Part shown: in pieces, positions 15,091 to 23,695 of the stretch
Layout of the letters: every line of letters begins with the position of its first letter
Numbering within the stretch: position 1 is the first letter of the stretch
From: CAYQDF01 sp964416175
GTDB taxonomy: Bacteria > Chloroflexota > Anaerolineae > Anaerolineales > UBA4823
Direction of reading: 5' to 3'
Length of the DNA: 64,000 bases
Assembly: GCA_964416175.1 (NCBI GenBank)
Contig: CAYQDF010000003.1
Coordinates: forward strand, 18,422 to 82,421
Position numbers and translations under genes: made by a program
The notes under the pieces: generated by a model
Databases searched by the model: none
Told to the model about the DNA's origin: nothing
What the model saw: the letters and a program-made list of their open reading frames with translations, nothing else

Positions 15091-15876
15091 ATGCTTGAAC
15101 TGCGCTCCGTTGCCGTTGGCTACCGCGCCCTTCCCGTCCTCGAGGACGTGACCCTCGACGTCAGCCCGGGAGAGATCCTCGCCCTGATCGGTCCCAACGG
15201 CGCCGGGAAGACCACTCTGCTGCGGGCGGTCAACGGCTTGCTCCCGCCTTTCTCGGGATCGATCAGGGTGGACGGCAAGGACATTCGCGCCCTCTCGATC
15301 CCTGAGCGGGCGCGCTTCATGGCCGTCGTTCCCCAGGCTCGCCGGCTCCCCCAGGACTACACCGTGTGGCAGACGGTGCTCATGGGTCGCACTCCCTACC
15401 TCGGGTGGTTGGGCAAAACGAGCGTCAGGGACCAGGAGATCTGTCGAGAAGCTCTCGAACAGGCCCATTTAGCCGGCATTGCCGGGCGCTACATTGGGGA
15501 ATTATCGGGCGGCGAACAGCAGCTGGTGCTTGTCGCCCGCGCCCTGGCGCAGGACACCCCCATCCTTCTGCTGGATGAACCGACTGCCCACCTCGATCTC
15601 CACCACCAGGCAAAGGTGCTGAACCTGATCCGAAAGCTGGCCCGGGAACGCCGTCTGGCGGTGCTGATGTCTCTCCACGACCTGAACCTTGTCGCGCAGT
15701 TCAGCGACCGGGTTGCCCTCCTCGGCAGTGGAAGACTACAACGGATCGGGGCGCCGGAAAAAGTCCTCGACCAGCAGCTGCTTTCGAGGGTATACCGCGT
15801 GCAAGTCCACGTCATCCTCCACCCAACCCACGGAACCCCTCTCATTCTGCTGGATGGAGACGAATCGCTGGATTAA
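15091..15876 (+). CDS. btuD: Cobalamin ABC transporter ATP-binding protein
   Basis: 261 aa. Walker A GPNGAGKTT (34-42), Q-loop in VVPQARRLP, signature LSGGEQQLVLVARAL, Walker B ILLLDEPTAHLD and H-loop MSLHDLNLV are all intact, so it should be an active ATPase. Together with btuF and btuC it forms the importer under the upstream cobalamin riboswitch. It ends 2 nt from the end of the convergent histidine kinase gene, so there is no room for a separate terminator. Confidence 0.93.
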   Translation: MLELRSVAVGYRALPVLEDVTLDVSPGEILALIGPNGAGKTTLLRAVNGLLPPFSGSIRVDGKDIRALSIPERARFMAVVPQARRLPQDYTVWQTVLMGRTPYLGWLGKTSVRDQEICREALEQAHLAGIAGRYIGELSGGEQQLVLVARALAQDTPILLLDEPTAHLDLHHQAKVLNLIRKLARERRLAVLMSLHDLNLVAQFSDRVALLGSGRLQRIGAPEKVLDQQLLSRVYRVQVHVILHPTHGTPLILLDGDESLD

Positions 15877-15878
15877 GG

Positions 15879-18353
15879 TTATTTCTTCAATAGGACTTCT
15901 ACTGTCTGGAAAAATTCAACCACAGAAAACGGCTTCTGCAGCCAGGGGACTCCGCTCTTCTCAAGGACCTCCTGGTCCCGGTCTTCCAGCGGATGGCCGG
16001 TGACGAAGAGCACTTTGACTTCCGGCCTGCGCTTGCACAGTTCTGAGTACAGAGATACACCTCCCATATCCGGCATCACCACGTCGCTGACGACCAGATC
16101 GAATCCCCGCCTGTCGATCTCAAAGAGCTGCAGGGCGTCGAGGCCGTTCGCCGCCGTCGCCACCTGGTAATTCTGCGCTTCGAGCAGGGCGCGGATTGCA
16201 TCCATGGTGATGGGGTCATCTTCCACGACCAGGATTCGCTCCCCCTTGCCTTCTGCCAGGGCCGGTGCTGACTCTTGCTCGTCTTCGACTTTAGAACCCT
16301 GGAGCGCCGGCAAGAAGATCGAAAACACAGCCCCATTGCCGGGAGAATTCTGCACATCGATATACCCTCCATGCTGCTTGACGATCCCATATGCCTGCGC
16401 CAGGCCCAAACCGGTGCCCTGCCCGACCGGTTTGGTGGTAAAGAACGGTTCGAAGATGTGCGGCAGCACTTCCTTCTGGATCCCACCGCCACTGTCGCTC
16501 ACCCGGATGACGATCCAGTCTCCCGGGGTGATGTAGGCGGTGGGCAGCGGATCGCCCGGCTGGAGGGTGAGCCGGTCCAGATCGATGCGGAGCGTGCCAC
16601 CTTCCGGCATCGCATCCCTGGCGTTGAGCGCCAGGTTCATCAACACCTGCTGCAGCCGGGTCGGATCGGCATTGACGGTATAGCTCCCCGGTTGGAAGGT
16701 CAGTTCAACCTTGATCGTCTCCGGCAGAACCCGTACCAGCAGCTTATCGAACTCCTTGATGAACGGCAGGATGTCCAGTGTGCTGTACTCCAGGACCGAC
16801 CGGCGGCTGAAGTCCAGGATCTGCCGGATCAGGCTCGCTGATCGCTGGATCTGCTGGTGGATGATCCCCAGGCGTTCGCGCCCGGTGGGGCTGCCGGCCA
16901 GGTCTTTCTTCAGCAGGTCTGTGTAGACCATGATGGTCGCCATGATATTGTTGAAGTCGTGGGCGATGCCCGCCGCGAGCTGCCCGACGGTCGCCAGCCG
17001 TTCCTGCATCTGGACGCGGGCCTGGTTCTCGCGCTCCTGGGTGACGTCACGCACCATCAACACCCAAAAGAGGCGCTCGCCTCCCAGCGGGCGGGTCACC
17101 ACCTCGTACACGCGCTGCGGCGGACCGGTGTGGACGATCTCGACCGGCTGCTGTCCCCGGTGCCGTTGGATCAACTCTTCGATGGTGAACGAGCCCAGCT
17201 GGTCGATCTTGTCCAGCCGGCGCGTCCCAGAGCGGAGGATCGCCAGGATCTCCCTGCCGGAAGTGTTGATCAGCTCCAGCTTGTAGTCCTGGTCCAGCAG
17301 CAGGACTCCGACCGGCAGGTGTTCCACCAGGCTTTCGAGACGCTTCTGCTCGACTGCCAGCAGGTCCGCCAGGTGTTGCACCTGCTCGTACAGGCGGGCG
17401 TTCTCGATGGCGATAGCCGCCTGGTCTCCCAGCAGGTGCAGCATCCGCAGATCGGCGTCGCTGAAAGCTGCCGCCCTTGCGTGTGAAACGTTCATCACGC
17501 CCACCACCCGCTCGCCGATCTTGAGGGGGAGGCCGATGATCGACCCTGTCCAGGAAGGGGGTGTGTTCGCGTAAAGGAAATGGGAGCGCATGTCCGGCAC
17601 CAGGACTGCCCGCCCGCTGCGGGCGACTGTAAAGGTCAACCCATCCTTCCGCGGCTGTGCAAAAGCTTCCGTTTTGCGCCCGTCTCCCCACAGGGCTGCT
17701 CCGAACTCCAGACTACCCCCATTTTCCGGGTGATACAGGAAAATGTGGCAGTTGTTCGCGCCCGGGATCAAGTCGAGGGTGCACTGGGCGATCGTGTTCA
17801 GGACCTCGTCGAGGTCGAGGCTGGCCGTCAGACTCAAGCTGGCCTGGCGTAGCGTCTCGAGCTGGGAGAGCTGCTTCTCCTCCGCCCGGGCGCGCTCGCT
17901 GATGTCTTCGATGGCGCAGTCAAAATAGACCTCCCCGCGCGCGGCATCGTCGGTCACCAGCCGGGCGGATACCAGCGCCCAGATTGGCGTGCCGTCCTTC
18001 CTCTTCAACCGCAGCTTCACGCCTGCCACCGAGCCTCTTTCCAGGACCTGTCGGGAAAAGATCTCCCTGTCCAGTGGATTGACGTACAGGTCGGCGACGC
18101 GGATGTGCTTGACCTCCTCCTCAGATTCGTAGCCGAAGATCTCGAGGAAAGCCGGGTTAATCAGGATGAATCGGCCCTCCGGACCCGGCGTGGTGCGCGA
18201 GATCCCGATGGGGAGGCTTTCGATGAACGAGCGGTACTGGAGCTCGGACTCGGGGGGGTTGCCTGGGTTCTCCCTGGCAGGACGAGGCGTGAAAACACCC
18301 TCGCTGCCCTGGGTCCGGGCGGATTTCGAATCTTCTATGGGGATCAACGGCAT
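15879..18353 (-). CDS. Hybrid sensor histidine kinase: PAS-GAF-PAS-HisKA-HATPase-REC
   Basis: 824 aa, no transmembrane helix, so a cytoplasmic sensor. PAS at about 38-157, GAF at about 175-325, a second PAS at about 345-455, HisKA with the phospho-accepting His in GIAHDFNN (about 478), an HATPase (DSGGGIQKEVL, TKPVGQGTGLGLAQAYGIV) and a C-terminal receiver (ILVVEDDP, phosphoacceptor Asp in VVSDVVMPDMGG, Lys in LQKPFS). The GAF may bind a small ligand or cofactor. There is no output domain and no adjacent response regulator, so phosphotransfer to an unlinked partner is likely. TATAAT lies 7 nt before the ATG. Confidence 0.93.
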   Translation of the reverse strand: MPLIPIEDSKSARTQGSEGVFTPRPARENPGNPPESELQYRSFIESLPIGISRTTPGPEGRFILINPAFLEIFGYESEEEVKHIRVADLYVNPLDREIFSRQVLERGSVAGVKLRLKRKDGTPIWALVSARLVTDDAARGEVYFDCAIEDISERARAEEKQLSQLETLRQASLSLTASLDLDEVLNTIAQCTLDLIPGANNCHIFLYHPENGGSLEFGAALWGDGRKTEAFAQPRKDGLTFTVARSGRAVLVPDMRSHFLYANTPPSWTGSIIGLPLKIGERVVGVMNVSHARAAAFSDADLRMLHLLGDQAAIAIENARLYEQVQHLADLLAVEQKRLESLVEHLPVGVLLLDQDYKLELINTSGREILAILRSGTRRLDKIDQLGSFTIEELIQRHRGQQPVEIVHTGPPQRVYEVVTRPLGGERLFWVLMVRDVTQERENQARVQMQERLATVGQLAAGIAHDFNNIMATIMVYTDLLKKDLAGSPTGRERLGIIHQQIQRSASLIRQILDFSRRSVLEYSTLDILPFIKEFDKLLVRVLPETIKVELTFQPGSYTVNADPTRLQQVLMNLALNARDAMPEGGTLRIDLDRLTLQPGDPLPTAYITPGDWIVIRVSDSGGGIQKEVLPHIFEPFFTTKPVGQGTGLGLAQAYGIVKQHGGYIDVQNSPGNGAVFSIFLPALQGSKVEDEQESAPALAEGKGERILVVEDDPITMDAIRALLEAQNYQVATAANGLDALQLFEIDRRGFDLVVSDVVMPDMGGVSLYSELCKRRPEVKVLFVTGHPLEDRDQEVLEKSGVPWLQKPFSVVEFFQTVEVLLKK

Positions 18354-18360
18354 ATCCCTG

Positions 18361-18366
18361 ATTATA
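18361..18366 (-). promoter_or_regulatory. TATAAT -10 box of the hybrid kinase gene
   Basis: TATAAT, 7 nt before the ATG at 18353 with no Shine-Dalgarno; predicted leaderless. Confidence 0.65.
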
Positions 18367-18443
18367 GACGATGGGGGTGGATCTCCACCCGCCGCCCCCT
18401 ATCTGTTGTGTTACCTGACAATTTTGAAAGTCCCCTGCGAGGG

Positions 18444-20045
18444 CTATCCCACCAGCTCCCTGACCAGGTAGAGCTCCCCCCGCCGGAAACCTCTTTCCAG
18501 GTAGTACTCCCGGGTGCCGACTGCGGCGATCACTGCCAGGCGGGAGAAGCCCCGCGCCGCGGCAACCTCCCCCGCCCTGGCAAGCAGCCGTGTACCCAGG
18601 CCCATGTGCTGGGCGACGCCCTCCAGCTTTGCGCCGACCTCCAGCGACTGGCCGTACACGTGCACCTCTCGGACGATCGCCGCGCCCTTCAATTCTGCCA
18701 GCCCGGTCTGCTCGCCGCCGTCGGCAGGCAGCGAGAGGCGCAGGAAGCCGGCCAGCCGGTCTGCTTCCGTCACAAAGGAGAGGAAGTGCTCCTCAGCCGC
18801 TCCAGCCGGGTAGACAAAGTCCACCAGCTCCAGCGGACCGGAAGCCACGCCTTGCCGGCGCACCTCCCGGCAGCGGATGCACTCGCAGCGTGTGCCGCGC
18901 CGCGCCAGCTCGACTTGGACGTCCTGGCGGAGGCTGGTCCGCCGGTTGCCCGCGACCACATTGGTGGAGGGGATGTCGCGGACCACGCGGTTCACACGGC
19001 AGTAGCGCGGAATGGAGGGCTTTATGTCGGCTATCAGGTCGACCAGCTCTTCCGTCGTATAGGGCTGGAATTCGCCGCGCTGCCAGTACTCATATAGCTC
19101 AGCGTTTTTCAGCAGCTGGTTGGGGTAGATCTTGATCTCATCGGGGCAGCCGGCCTCCCACATGCGCAGGAAGTCCTGCCGGTCGGATTCGGGGGTGGCG
19201 CCGAGCAAGTTGGGCATCCAGTGCAGGACGATCTTGAAGCCGAAGGCGCGCAGCAGGTCCACAGCTCGCTGGGTGTCCGCTGCGCTGTGGCCGCGCTTGT
19301 TCAGTTCGAGAATGCGGTCATCGAAGGACTGCGCGCCAAGCTGTACTTTGGTCACCCCCAGACGCCGCAGCCAGAGCAGCTCCTCCCGGTCGACGTGGTC
19401 CGGGCGGGTCTCGATCGCCAGCCCCACGTCCCGGTGCTCCGCTCGCTCGTTGATCGCCTGCGCCTCCGCGAGGCTGCGCGAGGGGACGCCGTTCAATGCG
19501 TCGAAGCATTGTTGAATGAACCACTCCTGGTAATCACGCCGGTATGCGCTCCATGTGCCGCCCAGGATCAGCAATTCTATTTTGTCGGTGGGATGCCCAA
19601 CAGCTTGCAGCGCCTGCAGGCGCGCCGCGACCTGCCGGTAGGGGTCGAACTCGTTCTGGAGGGCGCGCATCGCTCCCGGCTCATCCGGCAGGTAGCTCTT
19701 CGGCATGCGCACGTCGGTTGGGCAGAAGATACATTTCCCCGGGCATGGGTAAGGCTTAGTCAGCACTGTGACCACGGTCACGCCGGAGAGGGAGCGCACC
19801 GGCTTCATGCGGATCCGCGCCAACAGCCGCGGGTCCGGCGCCCATTCGCCTGACTTCACCAGCTGGCGGTAGGCAGCGACCAGGACATGCTTCCCAAGAT
19901 AACCGTCCCCATCCGGCAGAGGGTGCCGGCGGACGGCATCGACCAGCCGCTGGCCGGCGCGCACCTCTTCGAGCACTTGGCGGGCGAGCGCCATCTTCTC
20001 CCCGGTGTACGTGCGGGCCAGCGCCCAATCCTGGCGATCGATCAT
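18444..20045 (-). CDS. elp3: Elp3-family tRNA-modifying radical SAM/acetyltransferase
   Basis: 533 aa. Radical-SAM cluster cysteines in PCPGKCIFCPTD (about residues 102-110), followed by ILGGTWSAYRRDYQEWFIQQ and ETRPDHVDREELLWLRRLGV, which are Elp3 hallmarks. A zinc-binding CECIRCREV lies near 390 and a GNAT acetyltransferase domain occupies the last 110 residues (GLGTRLLARAGEVAAARGF). Elp3 builds the cm5U-type modification at the tRNA wobble uridine from acetyl-CoA and SAM. Bacterial Elp3 acts without the other Elongator subunits, and none are seen here. The gene stands alone. Confidence 0.93.
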   Translation of the reverse strand: MIDRQDWALARTYTGEKMALARQVLEEVRAGQRLVDAVRRHPLPDGDGYLGKHVLVAAYRQLVKSGEWAPDPRLLARIRMKPVRSLSGVTVVTVLTKPYPCPGKCIFCPTDVRMPKSYLPDEPGAMRALQNEFDPYRQVAARLQALQAVGHPTDKIELLILGGTWSAYRRDYQEWFIQQCFDALNGVPSRSLAEAQAINERAEHRDVGLAIETRPDHVDREELLWLRRLGVTKVQLGAQSFDDRILELNKRGHSAADTQRAVDLLRAFGFKIVLHWMPNLLGATPESDRQDFLRMWEAGCPDEIKIYPNQLLKNAELYEYWQRGEFQPYTTEELVDLIADIKPSIPRYCRVNRVVRDIPSTNVVAGNRRTSLRQDVQVELARRGTRCECIRCREVRRQGVASGPLELVDFVYPAGAAEEHFLSFVTEADRLAGFLRLSLPADGGEQTGLAELKGAAIVREVHVYGQSLEVGAKLEGVAQHMGLGTRLLARAGEVAAARGFSRLAVIAAVGTREYYLERGFRRGELYLVRELVG

Positions 20046-20142
20046 GGATATTCCACCGATAGAGTCCGCATCGTGATGTTCAGAGTCAGGTGCTTTCGAA
20101 ACGCTCAGGGCATGCAGTTCAACAGACTCCGGGTGCCCCTGC

Positions 20143-20148
20143 TATAAT
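20143..20148 (+). promoter_or_regulatory. TATAAT -10 box of the methyltransferase gene
   Basis: TATAAT, 6 nt before the ATG at 20155; no Shine-Dalgarno; predicted leaderless. Confidence 0.65.
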
Positions 20149-20154
20149 CCGCAT

Positions 20155-20877
20155 ATGGACGAGCACACAGCCGCCCGACTCCTCGATCTTAATCGGCAAT
20201 TTTACCAGACCTTCGCCCTCCAGTTCTCCGCCACCCGCCAGCGGCTCCAGCCGGGTGTGCAACGTGCCCTGGCGGGCATCGATCCCCGCCATCGCCTGCT
20301 CGACCTGGGCTGCGGGAGCGGCGCGCTGGCCTGGGAGCTCGTCCGCCGCGGCCATACCGGCGGCTACCTTGGCATTGATTCGACCCTCGCCCTGCTCAAC
20401 CTGGCGCGCGCTTCCATAACCGACCAGTCCGGCTTCGACTTCCTCGAGCGCGACCTGGCCGATCCGGCCTGGCATCAGGGTCTGCCCCTGGGATCGTTCG
20501 ACGCCGTCCTGGCCTTCGCTGTGCTCCACCACCTGCCGGGCGAGCCGCTGCGCCGCACCGTGCTCGCCGACGTCCGGTCGCTGCTCACCCCGGGCGGGCG
20601 GTTTACTTTTTCTGTCTGGCAGCCTATGAACAGCCCGCGCCTCCGCGCCCGACTCCAGCCCTGGTCCGCGGCCGGCCTCTCCGAAGACCAGGTCGACCCG
20701 GGCGACTGCCTGATCGACTGGCGGGAGGGCGGGGCCGGCCTGCGCTATGTCCACCACTTCAGCGAAGCGGAGCTGGAGGCGCTGGCAGCTGCCGCGGGGT
20801 TCAAAGTCGTCGAGACCTTCTACTCGGACGGCGAGGGGGGGCGCCTGGGACTGTACCAGACCTGGACGGGTGTATAA
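20155..20877 (+). CDS. Class I SAM-dependent methyltransferase
   Basis: 240 aa, one Rossmann-type domain. Motif I is LLDLGCGSGALAWEL (SAM binding), the acidic residue after strand 2 is in YLGIDST, and motif IV is FDAVLAFAVLHHLPG, typical of Methyltransf_11/25 small-molecule or wobble-base methylases. The layout resembles Trm9/ALKBH8-like methyltransferases, and the gene lies 109 nt from the divergent elp3. Completion of an Elp3-initiated uridine modification is therefore an attractive but unproven role. Confidence 0.8.
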   Translation: MDEHTAARLLDLNRQFYQTFALQFSATRQRLQPGVQRALAGIDPRHRLLDLGCGSGALAWELVRRGHTGGYLGIDSTLALLNLARASITDQSGFDFLERDLADPAWHQGLPLGSFDAVLAFAVLHHLPGEPLRRTVLADVRSLLTPGGRFTFSVWQPMNSPRLRARLQPWSAAGLSEDQVDPGDCLIDWREGGAGLRYVHHFSEAELEALAAAAGFKVVETFYSDGEGGRLGLYQTWTGV

Positions 20878-20928
20878 TAAGCCAGACCGCCGGCAAGACC
20901 GGCGCACATCCATCCCAAAAACTCCCCG

Positions 20929-21657
20929 ATGCGCATCCTGGTGATCTCCGACATTCACGCCAATCTCACGGCCCTGGAAGCTGTGTTGGCTGACGCGGCC
21001 TCTTTCGACGCGGTCTGGTGCCTGGGCGACCTGGTCGGCTACGGGCCGGACCCGAACGAGTGCATCCAGCTTGTCTGCCAGCTGCCCGGCCTGGTCTGCC
21101 TGATCGGCAACCACGACGCGGCTGTGATCGGATTGATCGACATCGGTTCGTTCAATCAGGAGGCCCGCGCCGCAGTGCGCTGGACCCAACGGGTGCTGAC
21201 GGAGGCCAGCGAAGCGTATCTGCGCAGCCTGCCCGAAATCCACGTGGCCGGAGAGGTGACTCTGGCCCACGGGAGCCCGCGCCAGCCCGTTTGGGAATAC
21301 CTGCTCGACACGCGCACCGCCACCCAGAACTTCGCCTATTTTTCCACGCCATTTTGCTTCGTCGGGCACAGCCACCTGCCGGTGTTGTTCCAGATGAACG
21401 ACGGGTGGCGCCACGCAGACCTGGCCGTCCCCGAGGCGCTGCGCTGCTACGAGATGATCCCTCGCGCCATCTTCAATCCCGGTTCCGTCGGGCAGCCGCG
21501 CGACCGCGATCCCCGCGCCGCCTATGCCATCTACGATTCCGAGGCCATGACCTGGACCCTCCGGCGCGTCGCCTACGAGATCCCCGCCGTCCAGGAGCGC
21601 ATGCTCTCCGCCGGCCTGCCGGACCGCCACATCGTTCGCCTGAGCGCGGGGTGGTAA
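20929..21657 (+). CDS. Calcineurin-like metallophosphoesterase (YfcE/MJ0936-like)
   Basis: 242 aa. The metal-binding motifs are complete: SDIHAN (DxH), LGDLVGYGP (GDxxxxG), IGNHD (GNHD), LAHGSP and FVGHSH (GHxH). Such proteins hydrolyse phosphodiesters or nucleotides; the substrate cannot be told. GSVGQPRDRDPRAAYAIYD is the usual C-terminal signature of the YfcE-like branch. A small hairpin, CGCCGG-CAAGA-CCGGCG (20888-20904), sits in its 5' leader just after the methyltransferase stop. Confidence 0.88.
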   Translation: MRILVISDIHANLTALEAVLADAASFDAVWCLGDLVGYGPDPNECIQLVCQLPGLVCLIGNHDAAVIGLIDIGSFNQEARAAVRWTQRVLTEASEAYLRSLPEIHVAGEVTLAHGSPRQPVWEYLLDTRTATQNFAYFSTPFCFVGHSHLPVLFQMNDGWRHADLAVPEALRCYEMIPRAIFNPGSVGQPRDRDPRAAYAIYDSEAMTWTLRRVAYEIPAVQERMLSAGLPDRHIVRLSAGW

Positions 21658-21771
21658 CGAGGCGAAGGAAGATTGGTTAGTTGGGCGGTTGGGACATTCG
21701 GACGCTTTGACCTTTCTCAATAAGCGCGGAACTTCTCCACCACCTTCATCGTCATACGATCAAACACGCGG

Positions 21772-21803
21772 CCGGGGCAGACCTCCCGCAAGAGCTGCCC
21801 CGG
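21772..21803 (+). repeat. Hairpin in the leader of the DUF4349 gene
   Basis: CCGGGGCAG (21772-21780) pairs with CTGCCCCGG (21795-21803), a 9-bp perfect stem. A TAAACT and a GAGGAGG follow, so it may end upstream transcription or shape the 5' leader. There is no T-run. Confidence 0.4.
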
Positions 21804-21826
21804 GACTAAACTGAGGAGGAATCGCT

Positions 21827-22753
21827 ATGACCAAGAAATCCCTTGTTGTGCTGGTCTTATCCCTGATCTTACTGGCCGCCTGCGCGCCAGCCGCCCTGGC
21901 GCCCGAAGCCGAGACCATCGAACGGACCTTTGTTGATGAAGCGATGGGTGTTGCTCCCATGGAAGAGCCCGCACCGCCGAAATCGGACTTCGACTTCGCG
22001 AACCAGCCCCCTGCCGAAGACCGGATCGTGATCAAGAACGCCACGCTCGAGATCGTCGTGGACGCCCCGGAGAAGTCGATGGAGGCGATCGCGGAGATGG
22101 CTGAATCCTTCGGCGGGTACGTCGTCTCCGCCAACCTGCGCCAGAACGTCCTCGCCGACGGCCGGGAAGTGCCCCAGGCGTCGATCACCGTGCGCGTCCC
22201 GGCGGAGCGCCTGGATGAGGCCATCGCCCGCATCGAAGCGGAGAGCGACCGACTTCCGCTGAACAAGGATATCCAGAGCCAGGACGTGACCACTGATTAC
22301 ACCGACCTTCAGTCTCGGCTGCGCAACCTGGAAGCCGCCGAGGCGCAGCTCATGGAGATCCTGGACGACGCGGTGCGGACCGAGGACGTGCTGAACGTCT
22401 TCAGCCAGCTGACCTCGGTGCGCGAGCAGATCGAGGTCATCAAGGGACAGATCCAGTACTACGAGCAGTCGGCGGCGCTCTCGGCCATCAGCGTCGAGCT
22501 GATCGCCAACGCAGCCGTCCAGCCGATCTCGATTGGCGGCTGGGAACCGGTGGGCGTGGTCAAGGACGCCATCGAAGCCCTGATTCGGGGTCTGCAGGTG
22601 CTGGCGAGCGTCGCCATCTGGCTGGGCCTGTTCGTGCTCCCCATCCTGGTCGTGATCGGCCTGCCAATTTACGTCATTGTGCGCCTGGTGATACGGGCGC
22701 GGCGGCGGAGGAAAAGCGGGGCCACACCCCCCACCCCCGCCCAGGCGGACTGA
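21827..22753 (+). CDS. DUF4349 lipoprotein with C-terminal membrane helix
   Basis: 308 aa with GAGGAGG upstream. Lipobox LLAAC (Cys about 20), a short linker, then a DUF4349 domain (VIKNATLEIVVDAPEKSMEA ... FGGYVVSANL ... ASITVRVPAERLDEAI), a coiled-coil segment (LQSRLRNLEAAEAQLMEIL ... VREQIEVIKGQIQYYEQ) and a hydrophobic helix (about 262-288) followed by RARRRRK. It is tethered at both ends: the lipid outside and a cytoplasmic basic tail. Function unknown. A strong terminator follows, so it is monocistronic. Confidence 0.87.
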   Translation: MTKKSLVVLVLSLILLAACAPAALAPEAETIERTFVDEAMGVAPMEEPAPPKSDFDFANQPPAEDRIVIKNATLEIVVDAPEKSMEAIAEMAESFGGYVVSANLRQNVLADGREVPQASITVRVPAERLDEAIARIEAESDRLPLNKDIQSQDVTTDYTDLQSRLRNLEAAEAQLMEILDDAVRTEDVLNVFSQLTSVREQIEVIKGQIQYYEQSAALSAISVELIANAAVQPISIGGWEPVGVVKDAIEALIRGLQVLASVAIWLGLFVLPILVVIGLPIYVIVRLVIRARRRRKSGATPPTPAQAD

Positions 22754-22775
22754 CGGGGGCGCAGTTAAATCGACA

Positions 22776-22811
22776 GGGAGGGGCGAGCCATCAATCGCCC
22801 CTCCCTTTTTA
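22776..22811 (+). terminator. Rho-independent terminator after the DUF4349 gene
   Basis: GGGAGGGGCGA pairs with TCGCCCCTCCC across an 8-nt loop, followed by TTTTTA. Confidence 0.9.
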
Positions 22812-23010
22812 TTGGTAGTGGTATCGCGCCAGCTTAATCACTGCCTCACGAGTTTTGAGCGCCAGGCTCCACCTCGTGATGCGGCGACTCCAGGGTGATG
22901 GGTGGAGTCTTCCTTTTTACGCCCGGGTAAGAGCAGTGAGCAGACGGGCCTCGTTCGCCGGCGACCGAAGCATGTGGGCGGTCTCGAGCAAGCTCTCCAG
23001 ACGCCCCCCG
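22809..23010 (-). pseudogene. Decayed YefM/YoeB-type toxin-antitoxin locus
   Basis: Reading leftward from about 23009, one frame gives RLESLLETAHMLRSPAN and EARLLTALTRA then a stop (22917-22919), which matches the C-terminal half of YefM antitoxins (ETAYLLRSPANARRL type). No antitoxin start or DNA-binding half remains. Further left, after disrupted sequence, a frame ends AVIKLARYHYQ with a stop at 22809-22811, resembling the CRYHY end of YoeB/RelE toxins. The order antitoxin then toxin is that of yefM-yoeB. Both are truncated and separated by non-homologous sequence. The comparison is from memory of the families. Confidence 0.6.
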
Positions 23011-23032
23011 GACCAACAGCTTACCTGAAGAT

Positions 23033-23413
23033 TTACCCTGCGCCTCTCTGCCGCATGTACGCCGCGCCGAAAGCCACTCCCAGAGCCAGATAAATCACGA
23101 CGGTGGTCCAGCCGAGCGTGTTCGCGACCCCCTGGAGCTGGTAGATCAGAGAGAGGACGAAGCCGAGCAGGTCTCCGAAGGCAAAAGCCGCCAGGATGGC
23201 GCGCAGCTCCCCCGACCCGGTCGCGTTCCGGACCATGAAAGAGATGATGGCGAACCCCAACAGAGCCGACCCGTACAGCCGGGAGATGTACGTGGCGGCT
23301 TCGTCCAGCGTGACCCCGTACCAGGACACAACCGTCCCGGGGATCAGCACGAAGCCGAGGCCGAACAATAAGGCGACAATTCCGTTGATGAGGAATAAGG
23401 TGCTGAGTTTCAT
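23033..23413 (-). CDS. Small four-helix membrane protein
   Basis: 126 aa from the ATG at 23413, which has AAAGGAGG 6 nt upstream; the longer open frame upstream has no RBS. Four hydrophobic segments (LINGIVALLFGLGFVLIPG, SALLGFAIISFMV, ILAAFAFGDLLGFVLSLIY, WTTVVIYLALGVAFGAAYM) and the WYGVTLDEAATYISRLYG loop are visible. No named family is recognised with confidence; DUF4345-like membrane proteins have similar size and topology. It abuts the toxin-antitoxin remnant on its downstream side. Confidence 0.8.
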   Translation of the reverse strand: MKLSTLFLINGIVALLFGLGFVLIPGTVVSWYGVTLDEAATYISRLYGSALLGFAIISFMVRNATGSGELRAILAAFAFGDLLGFVLSLIYQLQGVANTLGWTTVVIYLALGVAFGAAYMRQRGAG

Positions 23414-23682
23414 GACAACCTCCTTTGAAATCCTGCCCTGAAAAATCCGCGGCCGGTCACCAGGCCCGGTCCGGATGCCAATTTGCATACAGAATAACAC
23501 AGACCCTTCCGAAAAGTTGCGCCATAGCTCAATCCCGGGATGCGCTGGGTCGTCCTCCACGCCCCTCCCCGGGCATGACGTCTTACCCCTTTCGGGGCTC
23601 TTGCCGGGCAGGAAGCAGGAATGCGTAACCAGAGGGGGAGATTATCGTTCGACCATTAGATAATCGAGTTCCCCCTCCCGGT

Positions 23683-23688
23683 TATAAT
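23683..23688 (+). promoter_or_regulatory. TATAAT -10 box of rsmG
   Basis: TATAAT, 7 nt before the ATG at 23696; no Shine-Dalgarno; predicted leaderless. Confidence 0.65.
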
Positions 23689-23695
23689 TCCCTCC

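Noticed and set aside
20119..21720. 533-codon open frame on the minus strand across the methyltransferase and phosphoesterase genes
   Set aside because: Antisense to two genes with complete family motifs; its peptide is low-complexity Gln/Val/Ala/Arg-rich shadow sequence of GC-rich codons.
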